Assembly: GCA_040770645.1 (NCBI GenBank)
Contig: JAXGIS010000002.1
Span: 233,757 to 297,756, forward strand
Length of the DNA: 64,000 nt
From: JAAYZX01 sp040770645
GTDB lineage: Bacteria > Actinomycetota > Thermoleophilia > RBG-16-64-13
Reading direction: 5' to 3'
This document shows positions 54,082 through 62,437 of the stretch, one piece after another. The notes beneath the pieces were generated by a model, which saw only the letters and a program-made list of their open reading frames with translations, did not search any database and had not been told where the DNA came from. The number at the start of each line of letters is the position of its first letter. Within the stretch, counting starts at the first letter, position 1. The position numbers were made by a program, and so were the translations under genes.

Positions 54082-54242
54082 TGCGCAAAGAACGAGTCCC
54101 GAGTGAACTCGCTTTGCGTCTTTCATCGGCTCCCCACTTATCGACTGCTTCTTCGTACTCCCCGATGTTTTACTTCCGGGTTTCCTCCACAGTCCTCTTG
54201 TGTTGAGCCTCCAGACGCTGCGTCTGAACTCTCGGGACTCTA
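54082..54242 (-). ncRNA. Candidate structured RNA or regulatory leader
   Basis: Non-coding stretch just downstream of a strong promoter. On the minus strand a 10-bp long-range pairing closes it: GAGTCCCGAG (54240–54231) with CTCGGGACTC (54103–54094). Inside are a CAGACG/CGTCTG hairpin (54226–54212) and a CATCGG/CCGATG stem (54167–54162 with 54129–54124); GACTG and CAGTC could form a pseudoknot. A second hairpin, CGCAAAG…CTTTGCG (54118–54084), overlaps the 3' arm of the closing pairing, so it either competes or forms an H-type pseudoknot. CACCCGGC…GCCGGTG follows at 54083–54061. Family not recognised; the rest of 53794–54060 is unassigned. Confidence 0.55.
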
Positions 54243-54248
54243 CATACC

Positions 54249-54276
54249 ATTCTAAGCACTTCCGCCCGTCTGTCAA
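54249..54276 (-). promoter_or_regulatory. Strong sigma-70-type promoter for the candidate RNA
   Basis: TTGACA (54276–54271), 16-nt spacer, TAGAAT (54254–54249) on the minus strand: the best consensus promoter I found in the window. Transcription would begin near 54242 and run toward the LuxR-type regulator 450 nt downstream. Confidence 0.7.
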
Positions 54277-54333
54277 GCCCCATCTGCCCACATCGCAAAA
54301 AGAAAAGCCTGCAAACTCGGCACAAGCTGGGCG

Positions 54334-54364
54334 GCCGCCCGTCCGCGCCCAGCGGACGGGCGGC
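54334..54364 (-). terminator. Terminator hairpin after the small 54.4 kb gene
   Basis: Perfect 13-bp stem GCCGCCCGTCCGC/GCGGACGGGCGGC with a 5-nt loop, ~24 nt past the stop of the 54389–54658 gene. It separates that gene from the promoter at 54249–54276. Confidence 0.75.
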
Positions 54365-54388
54365 GCGCGCGCGACGCCCCCCTTCCGG

Positions 54389-54658
54389 CTATTTGCCGAA
54401 TATCCCTTTGAGCTTGTCGACGTCGAGCCCCAGGCCTTTGGCCGCCTCGAGGAGGCCGCCCAGATTCAGCTTGCCGTCGCCTCCCGTGAACTTGGTCAAC
54501 AAGCCCTTGATCTGCTCCGGGTCAATGCCCAGCCCCTTGGCCTTGTCGGCGATGGCGCCCATATCCAGGCTCTTCAAGTCGATCGCCCCCAGGTCCGGCA
54601 GTTTCATCTCCCCGGCCGCGTCACCCAACATGTCCTTGGCTTTGTCGAAGATCCCCAC
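54389..54658 (-). CDS. Small soluble helical protein, unknown function
   Basis: 89 residues from GTG 54658 (MGIFDKAKDMLGDAAGEMK), with GGAG upstream. Rich in Lys, Asp, Gly and Leu, with a repeated I/LD.K/AGL pattern (DLKSLDMGAIADKAKGLGID, GLDVDKLKGIFG). No signal or TM. Followed by a strong terminator. I do not recognise it. Confidence 0.6.
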   Translation of the reverse strand: MGIFDKAKDMLGDAAGEMKLPDLGAIDLKSLDMGAIADKAKGLGIDPEQIKGLLTKFTGGDGKLNLGGLLEAAKGLGLDVDKLKGIFGK

Positions 54659-54800
54659 TCCACCACTCCTTTCTCGCACTCCGCTCCCGCTGCTATCGCG
54701 GGCCGGCCGCTCCACTCCTGAGAACGGCGCCGCAGACCGAATGCGCTACTCCATCCAGGACTTCACAATACCCCGGGCGCCTCTTCCCCAATCAGGTGGC

Positions 54801-54838
54801 CGCGTTCAGAGCGTCCCGCCGCGTTCAGAGCGTCCCGC
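54801..54838. repeat. Two tandem copies of a 19-bp unit
   Basis: CGCGTTCAGAGCGTCCCGC is repeated exactly, at 54801–54819 and 54820–54838, in the ~340-bp gene-free stretch 54716–55056, which otherwise shows nothing to me. Confidence 0.85.
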
Positions 54839-55056
54839 CGCGCCCAAAGCCTCCTCCCCACACTCAGCGTGTGCAGATGTAGGCCCGACCTCATGTTCCC
54901 CACCATCTGGGCTCGGACAGATTCATGCCGCCTCGCCGCCCCCCGGACGAGGAGGAGCTTCCACCGACTCCGAATGACACCAACCGTGGCGGGTGGTGGG
55001 GTTTTTCGGCGATCCCGGGTGGCGGGCTCCACTACCGGGCACCAAGTGCAGACCGC

Positions 55057-55614
55057 TCAGACTCTTGGCCGGCGACGGTCGGTCCGCTTCCGCCGCCACC
55101 ACCTCCACAGCAGAACACCCAAGATCAAGAGTACAACGAAGACAAGAACAGGAATCACGATTGCCAGCGCCGAGAGCGCCACCGCCCCCACATCTTCCGC
55201 GGCGCTCACCACCGGTGCCCCCACCCCTACGGTGGCAGTGTTGACCACAGGGCGGGCGGTCGCCTTGACTGCGTGCACCCCTCCCGCCAACAGCACGCCG
55301 GCCACCACCAGTAGCCAGGGACTCACACCGGAAGCGCTGCCCGACGCGGCCACCGCCACCACCGCCCCGGCCGCCGGACGCACCACGGACTGGATGATGT
55401 CGTTCACGTGATCCACCGCTGGGATCTTGTCGGCCACTATCTCCACCACCAGCAATACGGCGATGATAGTGATGAGCCACCACGACCCAAGGACATCGAA
55501 GGGAGGCCTGAGTTCGAGCCAGTGGAAGCGCTGGGCCAGAGCTACAGCCAACAGCGGAATGTATGCGTTGAGACCCGCCGGTACCGAAAGACCGAGAGCC
55601 GTAAGGATGTCCAT
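55057..55614 (-). CDS. DUF4126-type integral membrane protein
   Basis: 185 residues with about five TM segments: LTALGLSVPAGLNAYIPLLAVALA, WWLITIIAVLLVVEIVADKIP, PAAGAVVAVAAS, WLLVVAGVLLAGGVHAVKA, and ALAIVIPVLVFVVLLILGVLL before a basic tail. The AGLNAYIP and EIVADKIPAVDHVNDIIQ segments match the DUF4126 pattern. Function unknown. Confidence 0.8.
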   Translation of the reverse strand: MDILTALGLSVPAGLNAYIPLLAVALAQRFHWLELRPPFDVLGSWWLITIIAVLLVVEIVADKIPAVDHVNDIIQSVVRPAAGAVVAVAASGSASGVSPWLLVVAGVLLAGGVHAVKATARPVVNTATVGVGAPVVSAAEDVGAVALSALAIVIPVLVFVVLLILGVLLWRWWRRKRTDRRRPRV

Positions 55615-55781
55615 GGTTGCGTTCCCTTCTTCAACCCAGCCTGCGTTTCAGCATAAGGGCATGCGGGCCGCTGGGCAACGTTCCCCTGACAGATGGCGAT
55701 ATCATGTGACGGCGCCCCCGCGGTTTCGCGGTGCGGATAGCCCCACTCAACCGGCCATGGGGGCCTCCGGAGCCGGCGCCA

Positions 55782-55814
55782 CAAACGCACAGCAAACGCA
55801 CAGCAAACGCACAG
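55782..55814. repeat. Three tandem copies of an 11-bp unit
   Basis: CAAACGCACAG three times exactly (55782–55792, 55793–55803, 55804–55814), ending 24 nt before the YbaK-family start. Could be an operator array or simple slippage. Confidence 0.85.
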
Positions 55815-55838
55815 ACACCAACAACGAAGGCGGTGACT

Positions 55839-56306
55839 ATGGGCATAGAGGACGTGAGGCGTTTCTTTGCAGAGCGAGGAGTAACGGAGCCCATCATCGA
55901 GTTCGAGCAGAGTAGCGCCACGGTAGACTTGGCCGCGGAGGCGCTGGGCGTGGAGCCGGCGTTGATCGCCAAGACTCTGGCCCTGTGGGCGGGCGACACC
56001 CCCATCATCGTGGTGGCCCGCGGCGACGCCCGCCTCGATAACCGCAAGTTCAAAGAACGCTTCAACTCCAAGCCCAAAATGCTGAACCCCACTGAGGTGG
56101 AGGAGGTGACCGGCCACGCCGTGGGCGGCGTGTGCCCCTTCGGCCTGCGCACGGCGGTGCCCGTCTACCTGGATGTATCGTTGCGCGAGTTTCCCGTCAT
56201 CTACCCCGCGGGCGGCGGCGATAATACCGCCGTGCGCCTGACGCCCGCCAAGGTGCAGGAGCTAACCCAGGGCGAGTGGGTAGACGTGTGTCGGACGGCG
56301 GGCTGA
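55839..56306 (+). CDS. YbaK/ProX-type aminoacyl-tRNA deacylase
   Basis: 155 residues from ATG 55839 (GGCGGTGACTATG). Family pattern: FEQSSATVDLAAEALGVEP, AKTLALWAG, LDNRKFKERFNSKPKML, EVEEVTGHAVGGVCPFGL and the YPAGGGDNTAVRLTP end. Hydrolyses mischarged tRNA in trans (Cys-, Ala- or Pro-tRNA species). The conserved Lys and the GxxP loop are present. Single gene, convergent with mug. Confidence 0.92.
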   Translation: MGIEDVRRFFAERGVTEPIIEFEQSSATVDLAAEALGVEPALIAKTLALWAGDTPIIVVARGDARLDNRKFKERFNSKPKMLNPTEVEEVTGHAVGGVCPFGLRTAVPVYLDVSLREFPVIYPAGGGDNTAVRLTPAKVQELTQGEWVDVCRTAG

Positions 56307-56342
56307 ACGGAGTGTCCGCCGAAGACGGGCCCCGAACGGGGG

Positions 56343-56387
56343 CCGCCCGAGACGAGCCGCCGAAGACGAGCCGCCCGAGACGAGCCG
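56343..56387. repeat. 17-bp direct repeat between ybaK and mug
   Basis: CCGCCCGAGACGAGCCG occurs at 56343–56359 and 56371–56387 within an 87-bp intergenic stretch built of CGAGACGAG/GAAGACG words. Possibly part of a transcription end region. Confidence 0.7.
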
Positions 56388-56393
56388 GCGCCC

Positions 56394-56996
56394 CTAGCCG
56401 AGAAGGTCTGCCTCTGCCGCCTCCCGCAGTTCGCGAAAGGCGGCCGCGAATTCGGCGGGTTTGTAGTGGGCATTGAGCCCACTGGTGCTGGGAAGCACCC
56501 ATACCCGTGACCCGGCCATGGTCTCCACCTGGAGCCCCACCTGCACTCCGCGCCGGCGGTAAGCCGCAGCGTAGGCGCCGATGCCCACAAACGCCACCCA
56601 GCGCGGCGCGTACTGCGCCACCTTCTCTTCGAGCAGGCGCGCGCCGCTCCTGAACTCCTCTGGTGCCAGCTCGGCGGCCGACACCGTGGCCCGCTCCACC
56701 AGGTTGGTGATACCCAGCCCCAGATCCAGTAGCTCATCCTCTTCTTCCGGCCTCAGCAACCGAGGCGTGAAGCCCGATCCGTGAAGCGCCGGCCAAAAAC
56801 GATTCCCGGGGCGTGCGAAGTGGCGCCCCACCGCCGCCGAGTACAGCCCGGGGTTGATCCCCACAAATAATACGGTCAACCCAGGTGCGATCACATCGGG
56901 GAGACTCTTCCCCACTGCCGCCTGCAGTTCTTCGCGTGACGGCCGGCGGGGCTTCAGCACCCCCGGCTGCCCCGGCGATCCGGGCTGAGCCGGCAT
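56394..56996 (-). CDS. mug: Mismatch-specific uracil-DNA glycosylase (Mug/TDG family)
   Basis: 200 residues. VLFVGINPGLYSAAVGRHFARPGNRFWPALH carries the GINPG motif of the Mug/TDG fold, and the C-terminal PSTSGLNAHY segment is the second active-site loop. Removes uracil or thymine from mispairs. The N-terminal 15 residues are Pro/Gly-rich. Ends adjacent to the YbaK gene in convergent orientation. Confidence 0.88.
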   Translation of the reverse strand: MPAQPGSPGQPGVLKPRRPSREELQAAVGKSLPDVIAPGLTVLFVGINPGLYSAAVGRHFARPGNRFWPALHGSGFTPRLLRPEEEDELLDLGLGITNLVERATVSAAELAPEEFRSGARLLEEKVAQYAPRWVAFVGIGAYAAAYRRRGVQVGLQVETMAGSRVWVLPSTSGLNAHYKPAEFAAAFRELREAAEADLLG

Positions 56997-56997
56997 C

Positions 56998-57387
56998 TCA
57001 GTCCGGCTGCGGAATCGTCTCCGCGGGGAAGAATTCCCGCCCCACCAGTGCCTCTATATGGAAGTAACGGTCGAGTCGAACTCCGCCAATAGGCACCCGG
57101 AACAAGTCAACCATGGCCGTCACGGTTTTAAGATCGGATACCTCGTATACAAGATAGAAGCTCCACACCCGCGAGCGGGGAGTACCACACATGAGGAAGT
57201 CGTCATCGAACGAAGTGAGGAGGCGCGCGCCCAAGTCTTCTCGAATCAACCGAAAACACTCCAGCACCGCTGGGAGCACCTTCTCCCGACGGACTTCCTC
57301 TGTCTCCTGATACCAAGTCGGCTCGGCTCCGCCACAGAGCATGGTTCGAAATGTGTCACCCACCACCGGCCCTATGTATTCGGTCAT
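56998..57387 (-). CDS. Protein of unknown function downstream of the isomerase-family gene
   Basis: 129 residues from ATG 57387 (MTEYIGPVVGDTFRTMLCGG). Soluble; alternating hydrophobic strands in the second half (VWSFYLVYEVSDLKTVTAMVDLF, RLDRYFHIEALVG) suggest a small alpha+beta barrel-like fold. ATG overlaps a TGA stop of the upstream gene once the latter is repaired, so the pair is probably co-translated. Family not recognised. Confidence 0.65.
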   Translation of the reverse strand: MTEYIGPVVGDTFRTMLCGGAEPTWYQETEEVRREKVLPAVLECFRLIREDLGARLLTSFDDDFLMCGTPRSRVWSFYLVYEVSDLKTVTAMVDLFRVPIGGVRLDRYFHIEALVGREFFPAETIPQPD

Positions 57388-58102
57388 GGCCGGCGACCTT
57401 CCAGTCCAAGCATGTTGAACCCCTGAGTTCGAGTACGGTGCGTACAAAGGTGTAATTGCTGGATAGCACGGGTTTGCCCAGTTCTTCGCTGAGCTCGTCA
57501 AGCAAGGGAAGGATGGGCAGCCCCGTGCAGCTGACGAACACGGCCTCCGCCGCCGCAGCATCCCCACGACGCACCAGGTTTCTCATGACCTCCGGCTCCA
57601 GAGCCTGGATATCCTGTTGCCTCGCCAAGCTCAGATGAGCTTCAGCCACGATCGCGAACCCCTCACGAGTGAAGTACTCAACACCGAGACGGTGCATGTA
57701 TTCCTCGTACGGGGTGCAAAACGCTATGGCCGAGACCCCCAGCGCGCGCAGCTGCGCAACCGCCGCGGCCGAAGCCGTGGTGACCGGAATCCCTCCACAC
57801 ACCTCTGCAATTCGCGCGGCCAGCTTCAGGTCATACTCCCTACCCGTGAAGAAACTGCCCGACGTGCATCCGTAGCCGACTGCCGCCGGGTCCGTCAAGG
57901 CGAGTTTCCGAGCCTCCCCCACCGACTCGTCTGCCATGTCCTCCAACAACTCAACACTCAGCGCCGGTTGCGAGCCGATCCTGGCGAAATGGGCCGAAAC
58001 CCCCGGCGGCAGCAGCGACATTACATCCGCTTCCAAAACGCAGTTGGGAGACGGGACCACAATCCCCACTCTGCCAATGGTGCCGTATCGAGGCGCACTC
58101 AT
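57384..58102 (-). CDS. Maleate isomerase / arylmalonate decarboxylase family (Asp/Glu racemase fold), C-terminus frameshifted
   Basis: ~240 residues. Two catalytic-position cysteines are visible: GCTSGSFFTG and FVSCTGLPILP. TTASAAAVAQLRALGVSAIAFCTPYEEYM is typical of the maleate cis-trans isomerase/AMDase branch. As read it ends at 57356 with an odd tail (…GSTCLDWKVAG…), but one extra G in the GGGG near 57425 gives …GFNMLGLEGRRP with TGA overlapping the next ATG. It lies directly after the TRAP genes, so the transporter may import its substrate, a maleate- or arylmalonate-like acid (inference). Confidence 0.82.
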
Positions 58103-58111
58103 CGTTTGCCT

Positions 58112-59405
58112 CTAGCCTCCTGTACCCACAAGGAACAGCGCGATCTGCGGGAAAATGTACAGTAAAACGGCGCCCAACAACATTATCGCGATGAAAGGTA
58201 CTTGCCAACGGAATATGTACGCTAGAGGCAGTTTTGTAACATTCTGCAAGACATACAGATCAAATCCCAAAGGTGGGTCATCTGGCCGATCTCCACCATG
58301 ATGCACAGGAATACAGCGAACCATAAAGGATCATATCCATATGCCGAAATGATCGGGAAGATCACGGGTAGGGTCAGAAGAATCATTGACATCCCATCGA
58401 GAAATGTACCAAGTGCTAGATACATAAGAATAATGAGAATAAAGATCACAACTCGCGGAAGATCTGTTTCAATGATGGCATTCGCTAGGCTAGTAGGGAT
58501 GTTCAAGTAGCCAATGATATTAGACACCGATAGAGCCGCCATCATAATAAATACAATCATCCCTGTGGTACGAATAGTAGAAAACAATGAATCTCGGATT
58601 ACTTTCCAGTTAAGGCGACGGTTGAAAGCGCTGATTAGCACGGAACCTAACACACCAACCGCGGCAGCCTCGGTAACCGTTGTGATACCCATGTACATCA
58701 CGCCGAGAACCAGGAGCATCAGAAGCAGAACGGGCATAATGCGTGGTATAGCCATCAGATAATCACGTCTGCTATATTTTTCTCTTCCTGGAGTCAGCTC
58801 CGGCTTAACAATAGCCAGAATACCAATAGCGATCATGAACATAACTTCAATCATCACTCCCGGCAGTACACCGGCCACATAAAGATGCGGATGGATTGCT
58901 CGGTGAGCATGCCACCATAGACGATGAAGAAGATACTGGGTGGGATTAGGAGACCCAGCGATGCGCCTATGGTGCCGACGATGGGACCCGGCGAGTAACC
59001 TTTGCTCCTTAGCGTCGGCACGGCGATGCCGGCAACGGTGGCGCAAGTAGCCACACTGGATCCCGTAATGGCCGACATCATGCTGGAGGCCACTATTGTT
59101 GGTCTGTAGCAGTTTGCCGGGCAGGCGCGCCACGAACGGGCTCAGGCCCTGATACAAAGCATCCACGATTCCGGATATGTAGAGCAACTGCCCCATCAAT
59201 ACGAACATGGGTATAGCCAAGAGGATGAAGCTGGCCGATTGGCCAAACTGTAACCGGGTAATGACATCGCCAATGGGTAGGTTACTGAAGAAGAGACCTC
59301 CCAGTATTCCCACCCCATCAAGCTCATGGCCAGCCAAAACCCACTGAGGAGCAGGACAACCATGATTATCAACAAAGCCAGACCGATGCTAAGTGGATCA
59401 TTCAT
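58112..59405 (-). CDS. dctM: TRAP transporter large permease (DctM type), frameshifted
   Basis: Multi-TM subunit. MNDPLSIGLALLIIMVVLLLSGFWLAMSLMG, then after a shift VGILGGLFFSNLPIGDVITRLQFG, AIPMFVLMGQLLYISGIVDALY; further frames give SAITGSSVATCATVAGIAVPTL, IGASLGLLIPPSIFFIVYGGM and IFPIISAYGYDPLWFAVFL before FPQIALFLVGTGG. At least four shifts. ~430 residues after repair, normal. Overlaps dctQ by 8 nt and precedes the isomerase-family gene. Confidence 0.88.
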
Positions 59406-60080
59406 GATTATCCGTCTCCATATCGGCCAACACAACTTGATCCTCTTCCCTTAACTCGTGTTTGAGATCTCCAGTTCGCTGCCGAAGACTCCAGCATCCA
59501 CCTTTCCGCCAAAGAAGGGGACAAGGGGAGTACCAGAGCTTGATCATCACTTCCAGCAGAAGCAACACGGCGCCCACGAAGACCACGCTGTAAATGATAG
59601 CCACGAAGACCTTCACCTCAACGCCCGTGACCCCCTTCTGAAGTGTGAATGTTAAACGCCCCCACATCGACCGCACGATGAAGGCTAGAAGGGCAACGCC
59701 CATCGCGGCGGGAATGCGGCCAGCACTCGGCGAACCTTGGCGGGTAGACGATCGACGAGGATCCGAACCTGGATATGGCCATCCGTCTTCATTGCGTAAC
59801 TAAGCGCCAGCCATGAAATCGCAGCCATGGTCCAGGAACTTAGTTCTGTGCTCCCCCGTATCAATGAGATGCGAAAAACATTACGCCCGAAGATATCCAA
59901 AAGGGTCAGCAGGATCACCAAAATGAGAAAGGCCGACGCCACATAGCCCGAAATGGTGGACAGCACCTCCAACTTCTTCGCTACCGAGGTGACCCGCCTC
60001 ACCCACTCAGGCTCCCGACGGGCTCCAGAGGAAGAAGCGTCCGTGTCGCTTATGTTGTCTTGTGCAGCGATGTCATTCAT
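59398..60080 (-). CDS. dctQ: TRAP transporter small permease (DctQ type), frameshifted
   Basis: Four-TM subunit, ~227 residues after repair. ATG 60080; a polar N-terminal 40 residues precede VLSTISGYVASAFLILVILLTLLDIFGRNVF and TELSSWTMAAISWLALSYAMKTDGHIQV (family landmark). A shift near 59695 joins VRRVLAAFP to LLAFIVRSMWG, followed by FVGAVLLLLEVMIKLWY. Located between dctP and dctM. Confidence 0.85.
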
Positions 60081-60233
60081 GGTTTGTGCTCTCGATTCAT
60101 CAGGTCGTAAGTACCCTGCGTTTTGAAAGGCCGGTGCGCGGCGCTCTCACGCCGAGAATACCGCTCACCGGCCGAACACGACGTGGTGGGTCATGCCCTT
60201 CCCTCGTCGGTGTCATGATCTCTGAGTCTGGCC

Positions 60234-61352
60234 CTATTCGATACCTACCATCTTGAATGTCGCTTCCATCATCTCTTGCGCTTTCGGCCCGGTGGCTGCC
60301 GCCCTCTGTCCAAGCCTGCTTCCCGGTGTTGCGCATCTGGGCCACTATCTCATCCGGAACCACGAAAGTTTCCATGCCCTTTTCATCCAGCAGTGGGATT
60401 ATCCCCTCGTCTTCGGCTTTCAGCAGCTCCCGTCCGCGCAGCGCTCATTTCCCTACCCGCTTCCATGACAATCTGCTGGAGATCAGCCGGGAGCTGATCG
60501 AAGCTTCTTGTTGATGGCGAAAAACGATGACCCATTCACCGCACCGGGATCGTTTCTGTACTTGTAGTACTGCCAGGCCTGCAGCTGTTCAATGAGCGGG
60601 TTGGAGTTGGGCATCCCGTCGATCATCTTGCGCTCCATCGCCTGCGAAAGCTCCTCAACAGGGAGTGCGATCACGTTGACCCCCAGCAGCGACCAGAACT
60701 TGGAGTTGACGTCACCGAACACCCGGAATCGCTGCCCCTTGAGTTTGCTCAGGTCATCAAGCTTCTCATTCCACAGTAGATAGATCGAGCCAAACGTGTA
60801 GGAGCCAAGGGAGTCACCACTCCCCACTTTTCCTCGAGATGCGCCCCCCAGGGTGGGCACTAGGTATCCGTCCGGCCACTCCCAGTATTCATCGTAGCCC
60901 TTGTGGAGGAACGGCATGGCGCCAAAGTTCCCGAGCGGTTCAGCTCAGCGATATTCGGCAAGGAGAGGTCCCCTACCTCGAGCAGCCCCTCGCTCAGCAC
61001 CTCAAGCATCTCGTTGGCCTTATAACCCAAGTCCCCACCGTAGTGCACGGTGATCTCCGAGGCGACCGTTGCTCTTCTCCTTGACGAGATCCGCGAAATA
61101 CTTGGCTGTCTGACCATACGCCGAGGTGGGGACGCCTGTGGCGTTACAGTTGAAAGTCCAAGCGAACTTCTCTCCAGCCGGAGCAGTTGTCTCACCAGCC
61201 GTGGTGGTTGTGGCCTGAGCTGTAGTGGCCGTAGGCGCTGCAGTGGTGGTTGTTGTTCCGCCGCACGCTACAACGCCGGCGCAGCACACAACAAGGACCA
61301 GTAGTATAAGAAACCCTCTAAGCATAAGCACCGGACTTCGACGGACTATCAC
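60234..61352 (-). CDS. dctP: TRAP transporter substrate-binding protein (DctP type), lipoprotein, frameshifted
   Basis: GTG 61352 behind GGGAGGG. Signal with lipobox GFLILLVLVVCCAGVVACGG, then a Thr/Ala linker and the binding domain (WTFNCNATGVPTSAYGQTAKYFADLVKEKSNGR, VHYGGDLGYKANEMLEVLSEGLLEVGDL, YTFGSIYLLWNEKLDDLSKLKGQRFRV, MPNSNPLIEQLQAWQYYKY). The C-terminus ends VGIE at TAG 60234. Several shifts. The extracytoplasmic receptor; carboxylate ligand suggested by the adjacent isomerase. Confidence 0.88.
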
Positions 61353-61383
61353 GTCACACCCTCCCTTGATTACTCACTCGAAC

Positions 61384-61416
61384 ATCATTCGTTACAAGAA
61401 TGATATTGTGCAATAT
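61384..61416 (-). promoter_or_regulatory. Two adjacent inverted repeats upstream of the TRAP operon
   Basis: ATCATTC (61384–61390) and GAATGAT (61398–61404) form a perfect 7-bp inverted repeat with a 7-nt spacer; ATATTG-TG-CAATAT (61403–61416) is a second. They lie 32–64 nt upstream of dctP in an unusually AT-rich island, consistent with operator sites of a substrate-responsive repressor (inference). The rest of 61417–61639 shows nothing I recognise. Confidence 0.5.
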
Positions 61417-61639
61417 TGTTTTGGCGGCTCACCTCCTTCGGTACAGTACAAACAGGGTAAAGTCGCCACGCGCTACTGTCAAGGAGTGGGGCGGCTACCT
61501 AGTACCCCAGCGCAGCAACCCTCTCCCCACTCACGTGATCCAAACACTCCACCAGATCCAAAGCATCACCCCTTGGAGATGACTCGGCCGCGGTCGACCC
61601 TGGGCACCCGCCCGGTACCACGATGCATGTGGCCAAACC

Positions 61640-62437
61640 TCAAGCCACATCTCTGCGGCTGAACACCAGCACGGCCGCCGCCAACGACACCACGCCCACC
61701 GCACCATAGACCCACCAGGCCTCCGGCGAGACGGCCTCACCGTTTATGATTTTGCCGGGCTGCCAATACGCGATGAGGTTGACCGGCTTCAACACCCGGG
61801 CGACCTTGGAGACGCCGGATACCAGATCGGCAATCCAGAACAGAAGAAGGATCCCGGCCGTGATGGCACTGGGCCTGGCGCCGTCGCGGAAAATGGAACT
61901 GAACAGCATGGCGAGTCCGCCCACCGCCAGCATGTACAGCACCCCGAAGGCCAACAAGGTCCAGAAGACACCGTCACCGAGGTGGATACCGTAGGTGGGG
62001 CCGAAAATCTGGACGGGTGCAAAGGACGCTACGGCCAAGAGCAGCACATAGCCCACCAATATCACCACCCGCGTGACGGCCACCCGCACCCGCGAAAGGG
62101 GTTGCGACAGGAGGAACTCCATGGTACCCGCCGCGATCTCCACTGCGAAGGCCCGCACGGCGAACAGCACCACAGCCGTCGACACTATGATCAACCACAT
62201 GAGACCCAGGTACTCCACTTGGAAGTACCCGCCCAGCGACACCAAGGACACCTCGGTGCCGGCGAACATAGCCACCAGCTCCGGTGGCCACATCTCGAGC
62301 ACCTGCGCGAACTGCCCCTCATCCATATGCTGGTAGAACCAGGTCATGAACCAGGCGTACACGATGAGACCCAGAGAGAACCAGAACATGGAGGTCCGCC
62401 GCTGATGCAGCGTCCCGCGCAGCAGGGTCCAGCTCAT
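61640..62437 (-). CDS. ABC-2-type transporter permease
   Basis: 265 residues with about six TM segments: SMFWFSLGLIVYAWFMTWFY, YLGLMWLIIVSTAVVLFAVRAFAVE, VAVTRVVILVGYVLLLAVASF, GVFWTLLAFGVLYMLAVGGLAMLF, a TM after SAITAGILLLFWIADLVSG, and VYGAVGVVSLAAAVLVFS. EIAAGTMEFLLSQPLSR is the characteristic coupling stretch. Start overlaps the end of the ATPase gene by 4 nt. Substrate unknown. Confidence 0.9.
   Translation of the reverse strand: MSWTLLRGTLHQRRTSMFWFSLGLIVYAWFMTWFYQHMDEGQFAQVLEMWPPELVAMFAGTEVSLVSLGGYFQVEYLGLMWLIIVSTAVVLFAVRAFAVEIAAGTMEFLLSQPLSRVRVAVTRVVILVGYVLLLAVASFAPVQIFGPTYGIHLGDGVFWTLLAFGVLYMLAVGGLAMLFSSIFRDGARPSAITAGILLLFWIADLVSGVSKVARVLKPVNLIAYWQPGKIINGEAVSPEAWWVYGAVGVVSLAAAVLVFSRRDVA

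Noticed and set aside
54061..54242. A c-di-GMP-I (GEMM) riboswitch.
   Set aside because: Only the GACGCAAAGC block matches; the GNRA-capped first stem and its receptor stem are not seen, so no family name is given.
53920..54291. A 123-codon open frame across the promoter and RNA region.
   Set aside because: It runs through the strong promoter, has no ribosome site and no recognisable protein sequence.
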